Origin: Oscillospiraceae bacterium
GTDB lineage: Bacteria > Bacillota > Clostridia > Oscillospirales > Oscillospiraceae
Direction: 5' to 3'
Assembly (NCBI GenBank): GCA_020025535.1
Contig: JAHHRY010000004.1
Location: forward strand, 1 to 64,000
Length of the DNA stretch: 64,000 nt
Shown: positions 7,754 to 15,854 of the stretch, in pieces
Position numbering within the stretch: position 1 is the first letter of the stretch
How the letters are laid out: each line of letters begins with the position of its first letter
Program-made: the position numbers and the translations under genes
Notes under the pieces: generated by a model
The model's input: only the letters and a program-made list of their open reading frames with translations
Told to the model about the DNA's origin: nothing
Database searches by the model: none

Positions 7754-8740
7754 TCACTCGTTCTTCCACCACATATTGGGGCGGATATGGTTATAGGCAA
7801 TGTTTGCCAGTCCTGCCAGCATACCCTGCGGCAGCTTGTGCCAGAACCGGTACTTGGCCTTTGCCTTGGACGAGCGGGTATCCTCGCTCATTTCCGGCCA
7901 TGGAGTCATACGCTTATAGTGCATATAGGTATCTGTGAGAGGATGGTCGCAGCCCTGCACCCAGGGCCGGCTCAGCATATAGAAATTCCGGGTAAAGTGG
8001 ATGATCACCGGGTTACGAACACCGGCCTCCACCTCTTCCCGGGTGTAAAAATCCGTCGGCTTCCGCCAGCGCAGAAGGTTGTCGTACCGGAAAGCAAAGA
8101 ACAGGGTATAAACATTATACTTAGGCTCCAGACGATAAATTCTGCCTCTGCAGGACCAGTTCATCAGGGTCTGCTCAAAGAAGAATACGTTGCCGTTCTG
8201 CTCGCGGATCCGGTTGCAGATTGCCTCAAAAATCTTCTCTTCCCGCCACTTTTTCAGGTCCACCAGATACATTCCCGCATTGCAGTAGATATGGTTTTCT
8301 TCCATACGGAACTGGCGGCGGTAGGCCTTCAGGTTCATGCAGTCGGACACGCCTGCAAGGATATTTCCTTCCATATCCAGATTCCACAGCTCATCCAGAG
8401 GTCCCAGTACCAAAGTATCGCTGTCCAGACACAGGACTCGCTCCACAGATTCCGGCAGCAGCTCTCCGATGCACATTCTGGGATAGGAGTGGCCCATCTG
8501 GTAACGGCTTTCAAACGGGAAGCCCATGATCTCACTGGGATCGGGGGCAGGAATATAAGTAACTTCTGCCTCATATTTTGCCAGCATTTCTGTAAGTTTA
8601 TCCCTGTTTTCCTGAGAAATACCGTCATCTACGATATAGAAATGGATATTCTTCATATGCCGGTTATTCTCCAGCAGCGAGATAGCTGACGTTGCCAGAA
8701 CGCCTACAAACAGATCACTGGAAAAATACAGTACATTCAT
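7754..8740 (-). CDS. Family 8 glycosyltransferase
   Basis: 328 residues. The GT8 layout is clear: 'NVLYFSSDLFVGVLATSAISLL' at the start, the metal-binding DSD at residues 106-108 within 'RVLCLDSDTLVLGPL', 'YCNAGMYLVDLKKWRE' near residue 155, and 'IIHFTR' near residue 265. These retaining GT-A enzymes usually transfer glucose or galactose in lipopolysaccharide, capsule or teichoic acid synthesis. The ATG at 8740 has GGAGAG upstream. It lies 3 bases after the short-chain reductase stop. Confidence 0.9.
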   Translation of the reverse strand: MNVLYFSSDLFVGVLATSAISLLENNRHMKNIHFYIVDDGISQENRDKLTEMLAKYEAEVTYIPAPDPSEIMGFPFESRYQMGHSYPRMCIGELLPESVERVLCLDSDTLVLGPLDELWNLDMEGNILAGVSDCMNLKAYRRQFRMEENHIYCNAGMYLVDLKKWREEKIFEAICNRIREQNGNVFFFEQTLMNWSCRGRIYRLEPKYNVYTLFFAFRYDNLLRWRKPTDFYTREEVEAGVRNPVIIHFTRNFYMLSRPWVQGCDHPLTDTYMHYKRMTPWPEMSEDTRSSKAKAKYRFWHKLPQGMLAGLANIAYNHIRPNMWWKNE

Positions 8741-8743
8741 ATA

Positions 8744-9655
8744 TTAACTCTCCTGCGAATGCAAAATCCGGGCAATGCCCTGAGAGAAATCGGTCTTCGC
8801 TCTCCAGCCGGTGTCCTGTGTCAGCTCTGACACATCGGCCTGCAGGTGCATCACCTGCTTTTCCCCGTAGGGAACGGCACCGAAATTCAGTGAACACTCA
8901 GGATTCACCAGCGCCCGGATACATTCAATATAATTTTTCAGGGGGCAGGCTTTTCCGCTGCCCAAAACATAGGTCTTTCCGTTGACGCCACGTTCTCCCA
9001 ACAGGCGCAAAGCCTCTGCCGCGTCGCCGCTGTAAAGATAGTCCCACAGCTGTTCGCCCTTCGTAAGCGCAGGCGGGGTATTGGCTTTCAGCTTTGCTAT
9101 GGTTGACATAACCATACTGCCAGCACCGTCATTGGGGCCATAGACGCTAAGGATCCGCACCCAGATATGCTCCATGTTCAGCTGAGCTGCCCGGCTTCTG
9201 GTCATCAGACCGGCGCAGAGTTTCGCCATGCCATAGCCCATTTCCGGGAAAACCGGCGTATCCGGCCGAAGCAGGCCCTCTACCCTGCCGTACTCCGCCT
9301 GTGAACCGGCACCGACAAATCGTTTACAGCCGAATCTGGCTGCGGTTTCCACCGCAGCCAGGGCATAACGAACATTCTGATTTTGCAGATACATATTCTC
9401 CCGGTCAGCACCGGTGGTGCCTTCCCAGGCGAAATGATAGAACACATCATATTCTTTTCCGGTGTCATTTTCCAGCGTCTCCAGCTCCTGCAGCCGGCAG
9501 AACTTCCGTTCCACCAGAGGATGCTCCGGAATCAGACAGTTCCGGGAAGACCCCTCGCGGCAAAGCACCAGAACCTCGATATTCTGCTCAATGAGCTCCC
9601 GCACCAGCGCAGTTCCAACTGCTCCGGTAGCACCGGTAATGATGGCTCTTTTCAT
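8744..9655 (-). CDS. NAD(P)-dependent epimerase/dehydratase-type reductase (YerF-like role inferred)
   Basis: 303 residues of the extended short-chain dehydrogenase family: the Rossmann loop 'ITGATGAVGTALV' begins at residue 5, and the active-site Tyr-x3-Lys lies in 'YGMAKLCAG'. The start is the ATG at 9655, which has a GGAGGT site; an in-frame start at 9676 would run into the preceding gene. Directly after rfbF-rfbG-rfbH and an acetolactate-synthase-like enzyme, this gene sits where Yersinia has yerF, the reductase that turns the 4-acetyl group into a hydroxyethyl branch. Family is certain; the yersiniose role is inferred from gene order. An ordinary C4 ketoreductase/epimerase is the alternative. 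Confidence 0.82.
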   Translation of the reverse strand: MKRAIITGATGAVGTALVRELIEQNIEVLVLCREGSSRNCLIPEHPLVERKFCRLQELETLENDTGKEYDVFYHFAWEGTTGADRENMYLQNQNVRYALAAVETAARFGCKRFVGAGSQAEYGRVEGLLRPDTPVFPEMGYGMAKLCAGLMTRSRAAQLNMEHIWVRILSVYGPNDGAGSMVMSTIAKLKANTPPALTKGEQLWDYLYSGDAAEALRLLGERGVNGKTYVLGSGKACPLKNYIECIRALVNPECSLNFGAVPYGEKQVMHLQADVSELTQDTGWRAKTDFSQGIARILHSQES

Positions 9656-9665
9656 AGTACCTCCG

Positions 9666-11495
9666 TTACTCCTCATCGATCAGAGGGATAAACATGATCT
9701 TTTTCAGTTCCTCTTTGGGCAGGAACGGAGCCAGATCCTCCAGAGGAGGAGATACCAGGCTGCCGTCTGCCAGACGCTTGGTACCGGACTTGGGTTCCCA
9801 AACCTGCTTGCTGTCGGTAAAGATCTCGCAGAATACAGGGCCTTCTGCTGCCAAAGTAGCATCTACGGCCTTTTTCATTTCTGCGGTGGTCTTGCCGCTG
9901 AAATAGGGGTAGCCAAATGCTTCCGCAATCTTCCGGAAGCAGGGGAAGGACAGGTCGCCGCTTTCCTCGCCGATGCCCACCTTCGTATGTTCGGAGAACA
10001 GGTTGTTCTGGGTCTGGCGGATGGAATGGTATCCATCGTTATTGATGAGGAAAATCTTAATGGGCAGTCGGTTGGTCAGGATGGTCTGCAGCTCCTGCAG
10101 GTTCATCATGATGCTGCCGTCGCCTTCCAGACAGATGGTCGTCTGTCTGCCGCCGCCGATACAGGTACCGATGGCCGCCGGCAAACCGTAGCCCATGGAG
10201 GCAACCGCACTGTTATTGGCAAAACGAGCGCCCTTGCCGATCACATAAGCCTGACTGCCTGCCACGCAGCAGGCACCGTTGGAAACGGCGGTCAGGGCGT
10301 TCTCCGGCAGCTGGCTGCTGAGGTAATGGATAAAGGCATAAACATTCGCCTGTTCTGCGGCATACTGCCGCTCCTGCACCACGGGATAGTCCTTCTTCCA
10401 GCGGCGGCAGGCATCCAGCCAGGCACCGCCGGGATGGACAGTAGCTTCTGCTGCCGCATCCAGCTTGGTGAGGAAATCCTTGGCGTCAGCCCAGACGGGC
10501 ATCTCCACATGGAGGGTGGGCTTCTTCAGCTCGCCCTGATCGATGTCTACCATGATGACCTCGGCGGCTCTTGCCCAGGTCTTCCAGTTATAGCCAACCT
10601 GACGGATGGAAATACGGGTTCCCACCGCCAGAATCAAATCTGCATTCTGAATTGCCCAGTTGCCGGGTCTGTCGCCCATATTGCCGGCTCTGCCGATATA
10701 GAGAGGATGCTCGTCCTCCACCAGATCGATGGCGTTCCAGTAAGTTACAATGGGAATATTCAGCTTCTCTGCCACACGGCGGAATGCCTCGTAGGCACCG
10801 GACAGGCGGATGCCGTAGCCGGCATGGAATACGGGGCGCTCTGCATGACGGATCTTCTCCAGAACGGCAGCGATGGTGGCATCGTCCACTGCGGGAGGCA
10901 GCTTTGCATCGTCCTCGGCGGGATCATATCCGGGCAGATCATCGGTTTCGATGTACATACCCTGATAGTTGACGGGGATATCCAGCCACACGGGGCCGGG
11001 TCTGCCGGTGGTAGCCAGATGCCAGCCCTTTTCCAGAGCATAGCGAATCTGCTTGGGGTCCTCGATCATGACCGCATACTTGGTCATAGGCTCCACAGAC
11101 TTAACAATGTCATACTCCTGGTCGCCCATGGCACGCAGAGGATGACCTTCGGTAAACTGAAGTGCGTATCTGGCAGTAGTGTCGTAGCGCACCTGACCGC
11201 TGACGATAAACATGGGAATGGAATCCAGCCAGCCGCCCACCACGCCGGTCAGCGCATTGGTGCCGCCGGGGCCGGTAGTGACGCAAACGGCTGCAATTTT
11301 GCAGTTCAGCCGTGCATATGCCTCCGCCGCAATGGCGCAGGCCTGCTCATGATGGTTGTAGGTAACCTTCAGGCCCTCTTTATGGCCGAATGCATCATTC
11401 AGATGCATAGCGCCGCCGCCGACAACGCTGAAGCAGTCGGTAACACCCTTGCTCACCAGAAAATCGGCAACATAGTCCGCTAATCTAATTTTCAT
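9666..11495 (-). CDS. Thiamine-pyrophosphate enzyme, acetolactate-synthase-like (YerE-like candidate)
   Basis: 609 residues with all three TPP-enzyme domains. The cofactor-activating glutamate is Glu50 in 'YNHHEQACAIAAEAYAR', and the TPP/metal motif GDGS...NN appears in 'LEGDGSIMMNLQELQ' through 'FLINND' in the last third. It is the length of AHAS large subunits, but no regulatory small subunit or branched-chain amino acid gene is nearby. Its neighbours are CDP-sugar genes, the context of YerE, which decarboxylates pyruvate and adds the two-carbon unit to C4 of CDP-3,6-dideoxy-4-keto-D-glucose. The ATG at 11495 has AAGGAG. Enzyme class is secure; the sugar substrate is inferred. Confidence 0.88.
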   Translation of the reverse strand: MKIRLADYVADFLVSKGVTDCFSVVGGGAMHLNDAFGHKEGLKVTYNHHEQACAIAAEAYARLNCKIAAVCVTTGPGGTNALTGVVGGWLDSIPMFIVSGQVRYDTTARYALQFTEGHPLRAMGDQEYDIVKSVEPMTKYAVMIEDPKQIRYALEKGWHLATTGRPGPVWLDIPVNYQGMYIETDDLPGYDPAEDDAKLPPAVDDATIAAVLEKIRHAERPVFHAGYGIRLSGAYEAFRRVAEKLNIPIVTYWNAIDLVEDEHPLYIGRAGNMGDRPGNWAIQNADLILAVGTRISIRQVGYNWKTWARAAEVIMVDIDQGELKKPTLHVEMPVWADAKDFLTKLDAAAEATVHPGGAWLDACRRWKKDYPVVQERQYAAEQANVYAFIHYLSSQLPENALTAVSNGACCVAGSQAYVIGKGARFANNSAVASMGYGLPAAIGTCIGGGRQTTICLEGDGSIMMNLQELQTILTNRLPIKIFLINNDGYHSIRQTQNNLFSEHTKVGIGEESGDLSFPCFRKIAEAFGYPYFSGKTTAEMKKAVDATLAAEGPVFCEIFTDSKQVWEPKSGTKRLADGSLVSPPLEDLAPFLPKEELKKIMFIPLIDEE

Positions 11496-11507
11496 ATTTT
11501 TCTCCTT

Positions 11508-12851
11508 TTATTGAGAGACTGCTTCGATGATGATTTTTGCCATATGGTCGATCATTTCGTCAGTCATGGCAGGATAGACACCTACCCAGAATGTGTTGTT
11601 CATTACAAAATCCGTGGTGGTCAGCTCTCCGGCCACACGGTAAGCATCCGTGCCGCGAATCTGATCGAAGCAGGGATGCTTCACCAGATTGCCGCTGAAC
11701 AGCAGGCGGGTCTGGATGTTGTTGCTTTCAACATAGGAGGTCACTGCATTCCGGTTCAGACCGCTTTCCGGTCTTACGGACAGCAGGAAGCCGAACCAGG
11801 AGGGGTTGCTGTTTTCCGCAGGTTCCGGCAGAATCAGTTTGTCTTCCACGCACTCCAGTGCAGCACGCAGGCGGCTCCAGTTGTGACGCCGGCGGGCAAT
11901 GAATCCGGGGAATTTCTTCAGCTGCTCGCAGCCGATGGCTGCCTGCAGATCGGTAACCTTCAGATTGTAGCCAAAGTGGCTGTAGACATATTTGTGGTCA
12001 TATCCATGAGGCAGCTGACCGTACTGCCCCTCAAAACGGTGCTTACAGAAGTTATCCTGGCCGGAGGGACAGATACAGTCACGGCCCCAGTCACGGAAAG
12101 AAAGGATCAGCTTATGGAGCTTGGGATCATTCGTATAGACGCAGCCGCCCTCGCCCATGGTCATATGGTGAGGAGGATAGAAGCTGCTGGTACCGATATC
12201 ACCCCAGGTGCCGGTGAAGCGGGTCTCGCCGTCAATGGTGTACTCGCTGCCAAGGGCATCGCAGTTGTCCTCGACCAGCCACAGATTGTGCTTGTCGCAG
12301 AAAGCCTTCACTTCCTTCAGATCGAAGGGGTTGCCCAGAGTATGTGCGATCATGACCGCCTTGGTCTTTTCACTGAGGGCAGCTTCCAGCTTGCTTACGT
12401 CAATGTTATACTGAGGCACGGTAACGTCCACGAACACCGGAACGGCGCCGTACTGCAGCACAGGGGTGACGGTGGTAGGGAATCCGCAGGCTACCGTGAT
12501 GACTTCGTCACCACGTTTAATCTGCCGCTCGCCCAGCTCCGGTGCCGTCAGCACGGAGAAGGCAATCAGGTTTGCGGAGGAACCGCTGTTCACCAGATGG
12601 GCATATTTCACACCGATCCACTTTGCAAACTCCGCCTCAAATGTATCAGAAAATCTGCCGGTCGTCAGCCAGAAGTCCAGCATGGCATCCGTGAGGGCGC
12701 ACATTTCTTTTTCATCAAAAACCCGGGAAGCATAACTGATGCGCTCACCGGGGACGAAATCCGTTTTCTTTTCCTTAAAGTCGTGGTAATAATCCGTTAC
12801 CAGGGCTTTTATCTGTTCTCTGGCCTCTTCTTCACTTTTCCAATTTGCCAC
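11508..12851 (-). CDS. rfbH: CDP-4-keto-6-deoxy-D-glucose 3-dehydratase (E1)
   Basis: 447 residues of the aspartate-aminotransferase fold. Two features mark it as the PMP- and [2Fe-2S]-dependent E1 rather than an aminotransferase: the usual PLP lysine is replaced by histidine in 'FYPPHHMTMGEGG' (His228/229), and a Cys-x-Cys-x7-Cys set (Cys259, Cys261, Cys269) plus Cys197 match the cluster ligands of Yersinia E1. It removes the C3 hydroxyl from the 4-keto-6-deoxy sugar. E1 needs a reductase partner (E3, RfbI/AscD), and none is encoded in the window. The start is GTG at 12851 with AAGGAG. Confidence 0.93.
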   Translation of the reverse strand: MANWKSEEEAREQIKALVTDYYHDFKEKKTDFVPGERISYASRVFDEKEMCALTDAMLDFWLTTGRFSDTFEAEFAKWIGVKYAHLVNSGSSANLIAFSVLTAPELGERQIKRGDEVITVACGFPTTVTPVLQYGAVPVFVDVTVPQYNIDVSKLEAALSEKTKAVMIAHTLGNPFDLKEVKAFCDKHNLWLVEDNCDALGSEYTIDGETRFTGTWGDIGTSSFYPPHHMTMGEGGCVYTNDPKLHKLILSFRDWGRDCICPSGQDNFCKHRFEGQYGQLPHGYDHKYVYSHFGYNLKVTDLQAAIGCEQLKKFPGFIARRRHNWSRLRAALECVEDKLILPEPAENSNPSWFGFLLSVRPESGLNRNAVTSYVESNNIQTRLLFSGNLVKHPCFDQIRGTDAYRVAGELTTTDFVMNNTFWVGVYPAMTDEMIDHMAKIIIEAVSQ

Positions 12852-12853
12852 AA

Positions 12854-13939
12854 TTATTTCTCCTTACATTCTGTGCCGCTCTGCAAAAAAGCAGCTATTT
12901 GACTGTCCATGCAGGCGCTTATGTCACCGCCGGACAAATAACATTTGTACCACTCAACCGACCGCATAACGGCCTGATCCAGATTCCAGTGAGGCTGCCA
13001 GCCGAAAACAAATTTCACTTTGGAGCAATCCAGCTTCAGGAAATTGGCCTCGTGAGGACCGCCGTCATACCGGTTCACCCACTTCAGCCCCTCGCCCCAG
13101 TGGCGGACAAACGTATCCACCAGTGCACCGGTGCGGAAGCAATCGGCCTCATCAGGGCCTACGTTGTACCAGCCGGCATAAGAAATATCCTCGTACTGCC
13201 GGGCCGCAATCATCAGATAGACATAAAGAGGCTCCAGCACATGCTGGTACGGACGGGTGGAATAAGGGTTGCGTACCACAATGTCCCGCTTTTCCGCGGC
13301 CGCCCGGAAGCAGTCGGGAATAATGCGGTCATTGCCAAAATCGCCGCCGCCGATTACATTGCCGGCTCTGGCCGTGGAGATCGGCAGTGTGGGATTTCCC
13401 TGTGCATCGGTGAAGAAACTGTTCTTGTAACTGTGGGTCACCAGCTCGGAGCAGGACTTGGAGTTGGAATAGGGATCAAAGCCGTCCAGCTCCTCCTCTT
13501 CCCGATAACCCCAGATCCATTCTTTGTTCTTGTACACCTTGTCGGTGGTCACATTCAGGAAGGATCTGACCGTCTTGCTCTGGCGGACGCATTCCAGAAT
13601 GTTCACCGTACCCATCACATTGGTCTCGTAGGTATAGACGGGATCCTTATAGCTGTCCCGGACAATGGGCTGAGCAGCCAGGTGCAGGACAATTTCCGGC
13701 TGTGCCTCATCAAAGGCTTCCTTCAAACGTTCCAAATCCCGAATATCCCCGATCACGGAGTGCATTTTTTCTCCGAGGTCAAGGGCTTCAAACAGCGAAG
13801 GCTTTGTCGGCGGCTCCAGAGAGTAGCCGGTGACAATTGCGCCGGCATTGAGGAGCAGCTTGCACAGCCAGCTTCCCTTAAATCCGGTATGTCCGGTGAC
13901 AAAAACCCGTTTCCCCCGGTAAAAGGATACAATATCCAT
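12854..13939 (-). CDS. rfbG: CDP-glucose 4,6-dehydratase
   Basis: 361 residues, close to the usual ~359. Rossmann motif 'VFVTGHTGFKGSWLCKLLL' at residues 12-30, 'HLAAQPIVRDSY' and 'TARAGNVIGGGDFGNDRIIPD' are diagnostic of RfbG. It converts CDP-glucose to CDP-4-keto-6-deoxyglucose using bound NAD, the second step of all CDP-dideoxyhexose routes. It sits 2 bases before rfbH and 18 bases after rfbF in one operon. The ATG at 13939 follows an AGGAG site. No catalytic residue appears missing. Confidence 0.95.
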   Translation of the reverse strand: MDIVSFYRGKRVFVTGHTGFKGSWLCKLLLNAGAIVTGYSLEPPTKPSLFEALDLGEKMHSVIGDIRDLERLKEAFDEAQPEIVLHLAAQPIVRDSYKDPVYTYETNVMGTVNILECVRQSKTVRSFLNVTTDKVYKNKEWIWGYREEEELDGFDPYSNSKSCSELVTHSYKNSFFTDAQGNPTLPISTARAGNVIGGGDFGNDRIIPDCFRAAAEKRDIVVRNPYSTRPYQHVLEPLYVYLMIAARQYEDISYAGWYNVGPDEADCFRTGALVDTFVRHWGEGLKWVNRYDGGPHEANFLKLDCSKVKFVFGWQPHWNLDQAVMRSVEWYKCYLSGGDISACMDSQIAAFLQSGTECKEK

Positions 13940-13957
13940 AATTTTTCTCCTGTAAAA

Positions 13958-14737
13958 TCAGTCTTCCCACTTTTTCCAGGGGCAGTTTCCGGTTGCCAGC
14001 ATACGCTCCAGCATATCCATTTCCCGTTTACTGTCCATGCACTGCCAGAATCCGGTGTGCATATAGCTCATCAGCTGGCCCTGAGAAGCCAGTGTCTCCA
14101 GAGGCTCCTGTTCAAACACGGTGCTGTCACCCTCGATGTAGTCAAAGATTTCCGGATTCAGAACCATGTAGCCTGCATTGATGGGAGCGCCATCGGCCAG
14201 ATTCTTTTCCCGGAATGCCTTGACGGTGTTGCCGGCAAGATCCAGAACACCCTTTTGCTGTTCCAGCTTGACCGCGGTGATTGTAGCAATTTTACCATGG
14301 CTCTGGTGGAACTTGAGCAGCTCGCCAATGTCCACGTCGCAAACGCCGTCGCCGTAGGACATCATAAACGTCTCCCCCTTCACATAGGGTTCGATCCGCT
14401 TGATCCGGCCGCCGGTCATGGTATTGAGGCCGGTGTCCACCACGGTTACCCTCCAGGGTTCACAGTGCTGATTGTGGATAATGGTCTCCTTCCGTCCGCT
14501 GGTATAATCGAAAGTAATGTCACTATTGTAAATAAAGTAGGTGGAGAACCATTGCTTGATGAATTCCTGCTTATAGCCGGCACAGATAATGAAATCGTTG
14601 AATCCGTAGTAGGAATATTCCTTCATGATGTGCCAAAGGATCGGCTTACCGCCAATTTCAATCATGGGCTTCGGCTTGAACTGAGACTCTTCGGAAATGC
14701 GAGTACCAAATCCGCCCGCAAGCAAAACGACCTTCAT
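13958..14737 (-). CDS. rfbF: Glucose-1-phosphate cytidylyltransferase
   Basis: 259 residues, the family length. The nucleotidyl-transferase signature 'VVLLAGGFGTRISEESQFKPKPMIEIGGKPI' opens the protein, and 'MMSYGDGVCDVDIGEL' and 'LNPEIFDYIEGD' are typical of RfbF. It makes CDP-glucose from CTP and glucose 1-phosphate and commits carbon to the dideoxyhexose pathway. It is the first gene after the operon promoter (14842-14870), with a GGAGG site 10 bases before the ATG at 14737. Confidence 0.95.
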   Translation of the reverse strand: MKVVLLAGGFGTRISEESQFKPKPMIEIGGKPILWHIMKEYSYYGFNDFIICAGYKQEFIKQWFSTYFIYNSDITFDYTSGRKETIIHNQHCEPWRVTVVDTGLNTMTGGRIKRIEPYVKGETFMMSYGDGVCDVDIGELLKFHQSHGKIATITAVKLEQQKGVLDLAGNTVKAFREKNLADGAPINAGYMVLNPEIFDYIEGDSTVFEQEPLETLASQGQLMSYMHTGFWQCMDSKREMDMLERMLATGNCPWKKWED

Positions 14738-14841
14738 TTCTTATTTTCCTCCATTTAAAATACGTGTTTTCCATGTATTATTTATATTGTGCACAGAATT
14801 AATCGTAAAATCTGCGCAGTGGTGGATTTTCATTTTTTTAC

Positions 14842-14870
14842 ATTGTAGTGCAAAATCCAACGAAAGTCAA
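14842..14870 (-). promoter_or_regulatory. Promoter of the polysaccharide operon
   Basis: TTGACT (14870-14865), a 17-base spacer and TACAAT (14847-14842) on the minus strand give a transcript starting near 14835 with a ~98-base leader. An imperfect inverted repeat, CTCAAT (14893-14898) with ATTGAG (14907-14912), sits just upstream of the -35 and could be an operator. Confidence 0.75.
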
Positions 14871-15127
14871 CCAAAAGCGATTTCAAAACCCCCTCAATCT
14901 GGAACAATTGAGTAAAGTTTTTGTAAACATTTCTTAACATTTCTTCAAATCCGGCGCTGCCTTTTCAAAGGGAAGCCCTGCCGGAGCCGGTTTTGATCCC
15001 CCGTGCAGACACCGTTCCATATCATAATAGTATCCTCCGAAATAACGGAACCGATGCCCCCGCCCCGGTTCCGGCTTTCAAAGAAGGCTCACCCCGGCAG
15101 CAAAGAAGCAACGCGTTTTTCTGCGGC
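14871..15127. other. Intergenic stretch without a recognised gene
   Basis: Gene-free DNA between the divergent polysaccharide and NUDIX promoters. Only the small inverted repeat at 14893-14912 and short GC-rich repeats (CCGGAGCCGG-like) are visible. No RNA gene or reading frame is supported. Confidence 0.5.
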
Positions 15128-15156
15128 TTGCGTTTTTTAAGGTTCAATGGTATGAT
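15128..15156 (+). promoter_or_regulatory. Promoter of the NUDIX gene
   Basis: TTGCGT (15128-15133), a 17-base spacer and TATGAT (15151-15156). The predicted start of transcription (~15163) lies downstream of the in-frame ATG at 15159, which excludes that codon as the translation start. Confidence 0.75.
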
Positions 15157-15179
15157 GAATGAAAAAGGAGACGGTCAGC

Positions 15180-15692
15180 ATGGAATATAATGATGTGTAT
15201 GATGAAAACCGCCGTCTTACCGGACGGATCCACCGTCGGGGAGACAGCTGGCCTCAGGGCGAATACGGTCTTGTCGTGTGCGTATGGGTTTATGACGGAA
15301 AAGGCAATCTTCTGCTGACCCGCCGTGCGCCGGAAAAGAGCTTTGCCGGCACATGGGAAAACTCCGGCGGAGCCGTTCAGGCAGGAGAAACCAGCCTGCA
15401 GGGTATCGTCCGGGAGCTGTTTGAAGAAACCGGTATTCGCGCCCGGGAAGAGGATTTTGAATTGCTGGACAGCGGCAGAGACACCAATTTCTTCTATGAT
15501 TACTACTGTATCAAACGTAGCACGCCTCTGGATGAGATTGTCCTTCTCCCCGGAGAAACAGATGCCGCCAAGTGGGTCACCTTCGACGAAGTTTATAAGA
15601 TGATCGAACGGCAGGAAATCTGTTCCGTCATTGCCGCCCAGTTTATCGCGCAGGCGCCGATGCTCCTTGCACGACAAACTGCACAAGATTGA
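15180..15692 (+). CDS. NUDIX hydrolase
   Basis: 170 residues. The Nudix box G-x5-E-x7-REUxEExGU is complete in 'GGAVQAGETSLQGIVRELFEETGI' (about residues 63-86). The opening 'YDENRRLTGRIHRRGDSWPQGEYG' resembles the IPP-isomerase-like/YfcD group of Nudix enzymes that act on phosphate-linked substrates; the exact substrate cannot be told. The ATG at 15180 was chosen because AAAGGAG is 8 bases upstream and the promoter's start site falls after the ATG at 15159. The gene stands alone, with its own promoter and a terminator-like leader of the next gene downstream. Confidence 0.9.
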   Translation: MEYNDVYDENRRLTGRIHRRGDSWPQGEYGLVVCVWVYDGKGNLLLTRRAPEKSFAGTWENSGGAVQAGETSLQGIVRELFEETGIRAREEDFELLDSGRDTNFFYDYYCIKRSTPLDEIVLLPGETDAAKWVTFDEVYKMIERQEICSVIAAQFIAQAPMLLARQTAQD

Positions 15693-15728
15693 TGCTTCTT
15701 TTTCAGCTGATAAAGGTAACGATTTCTC

Positions 15729-15757
15729 TTGCAAACCTTTTTTTCTTGAGATATAAT
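15729..15757 (+). promoter_or_regulatory. Promoter of the phosphoribosyltransferase gene
   Basis: TTGCAA (15729-15734), a 17-base spacer and perfect TATAAT (15752-15757). The start site near 15764 coincides with the first arm of the leader hairpin. Confidence 0.8.
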
Positions 15758-15759
15758 GA

Positions 15760-15830
15760 AAAAAAGCGTTTTTCGTATACCGGCAAAAAACGCTGTTTGC
15801 CGGTGTGAAAAACGCTTTTTTATTTTTATT
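15760..15830 (+). promoter_or_regulatory. Attenuator-like leader hairpins before the phosphoribosyltransferase
   Basis: The segment AGCGTTTTT (15765-15773) can pair either with AAAAACGCT at 15786-15794 or with an identical AAAAACGCT at 15808-15816. The second pairing extends to about 15 bp, is followed by a T-rich tract (15816-15830) and looks like a terminator. A third hairpin (15779-15787 with 15796-15804, 9 bp) closes the inside. Two mutually exclusive folds in a transcribed leader suggest transcription attenuation. It could also simply be the terminator of the NUDIX gene that happens to lie after the next promoter. Confidence 0.5.
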
Positions 15831-15854
15831 TTGGAAAAACGGGAGGATATGTAT

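Noticed and set aside
9462..11483. A 673-codon plus-strand frame over the TPP enzyme
   Set aside because: Antisense shadow; the minus strand has all TPP-enzyme motifs.
12845..14758. A 637-codon plus-strand frame over rfbG/rfbF
   Set aside because: Antisense shadow of two clearly recognised genes.
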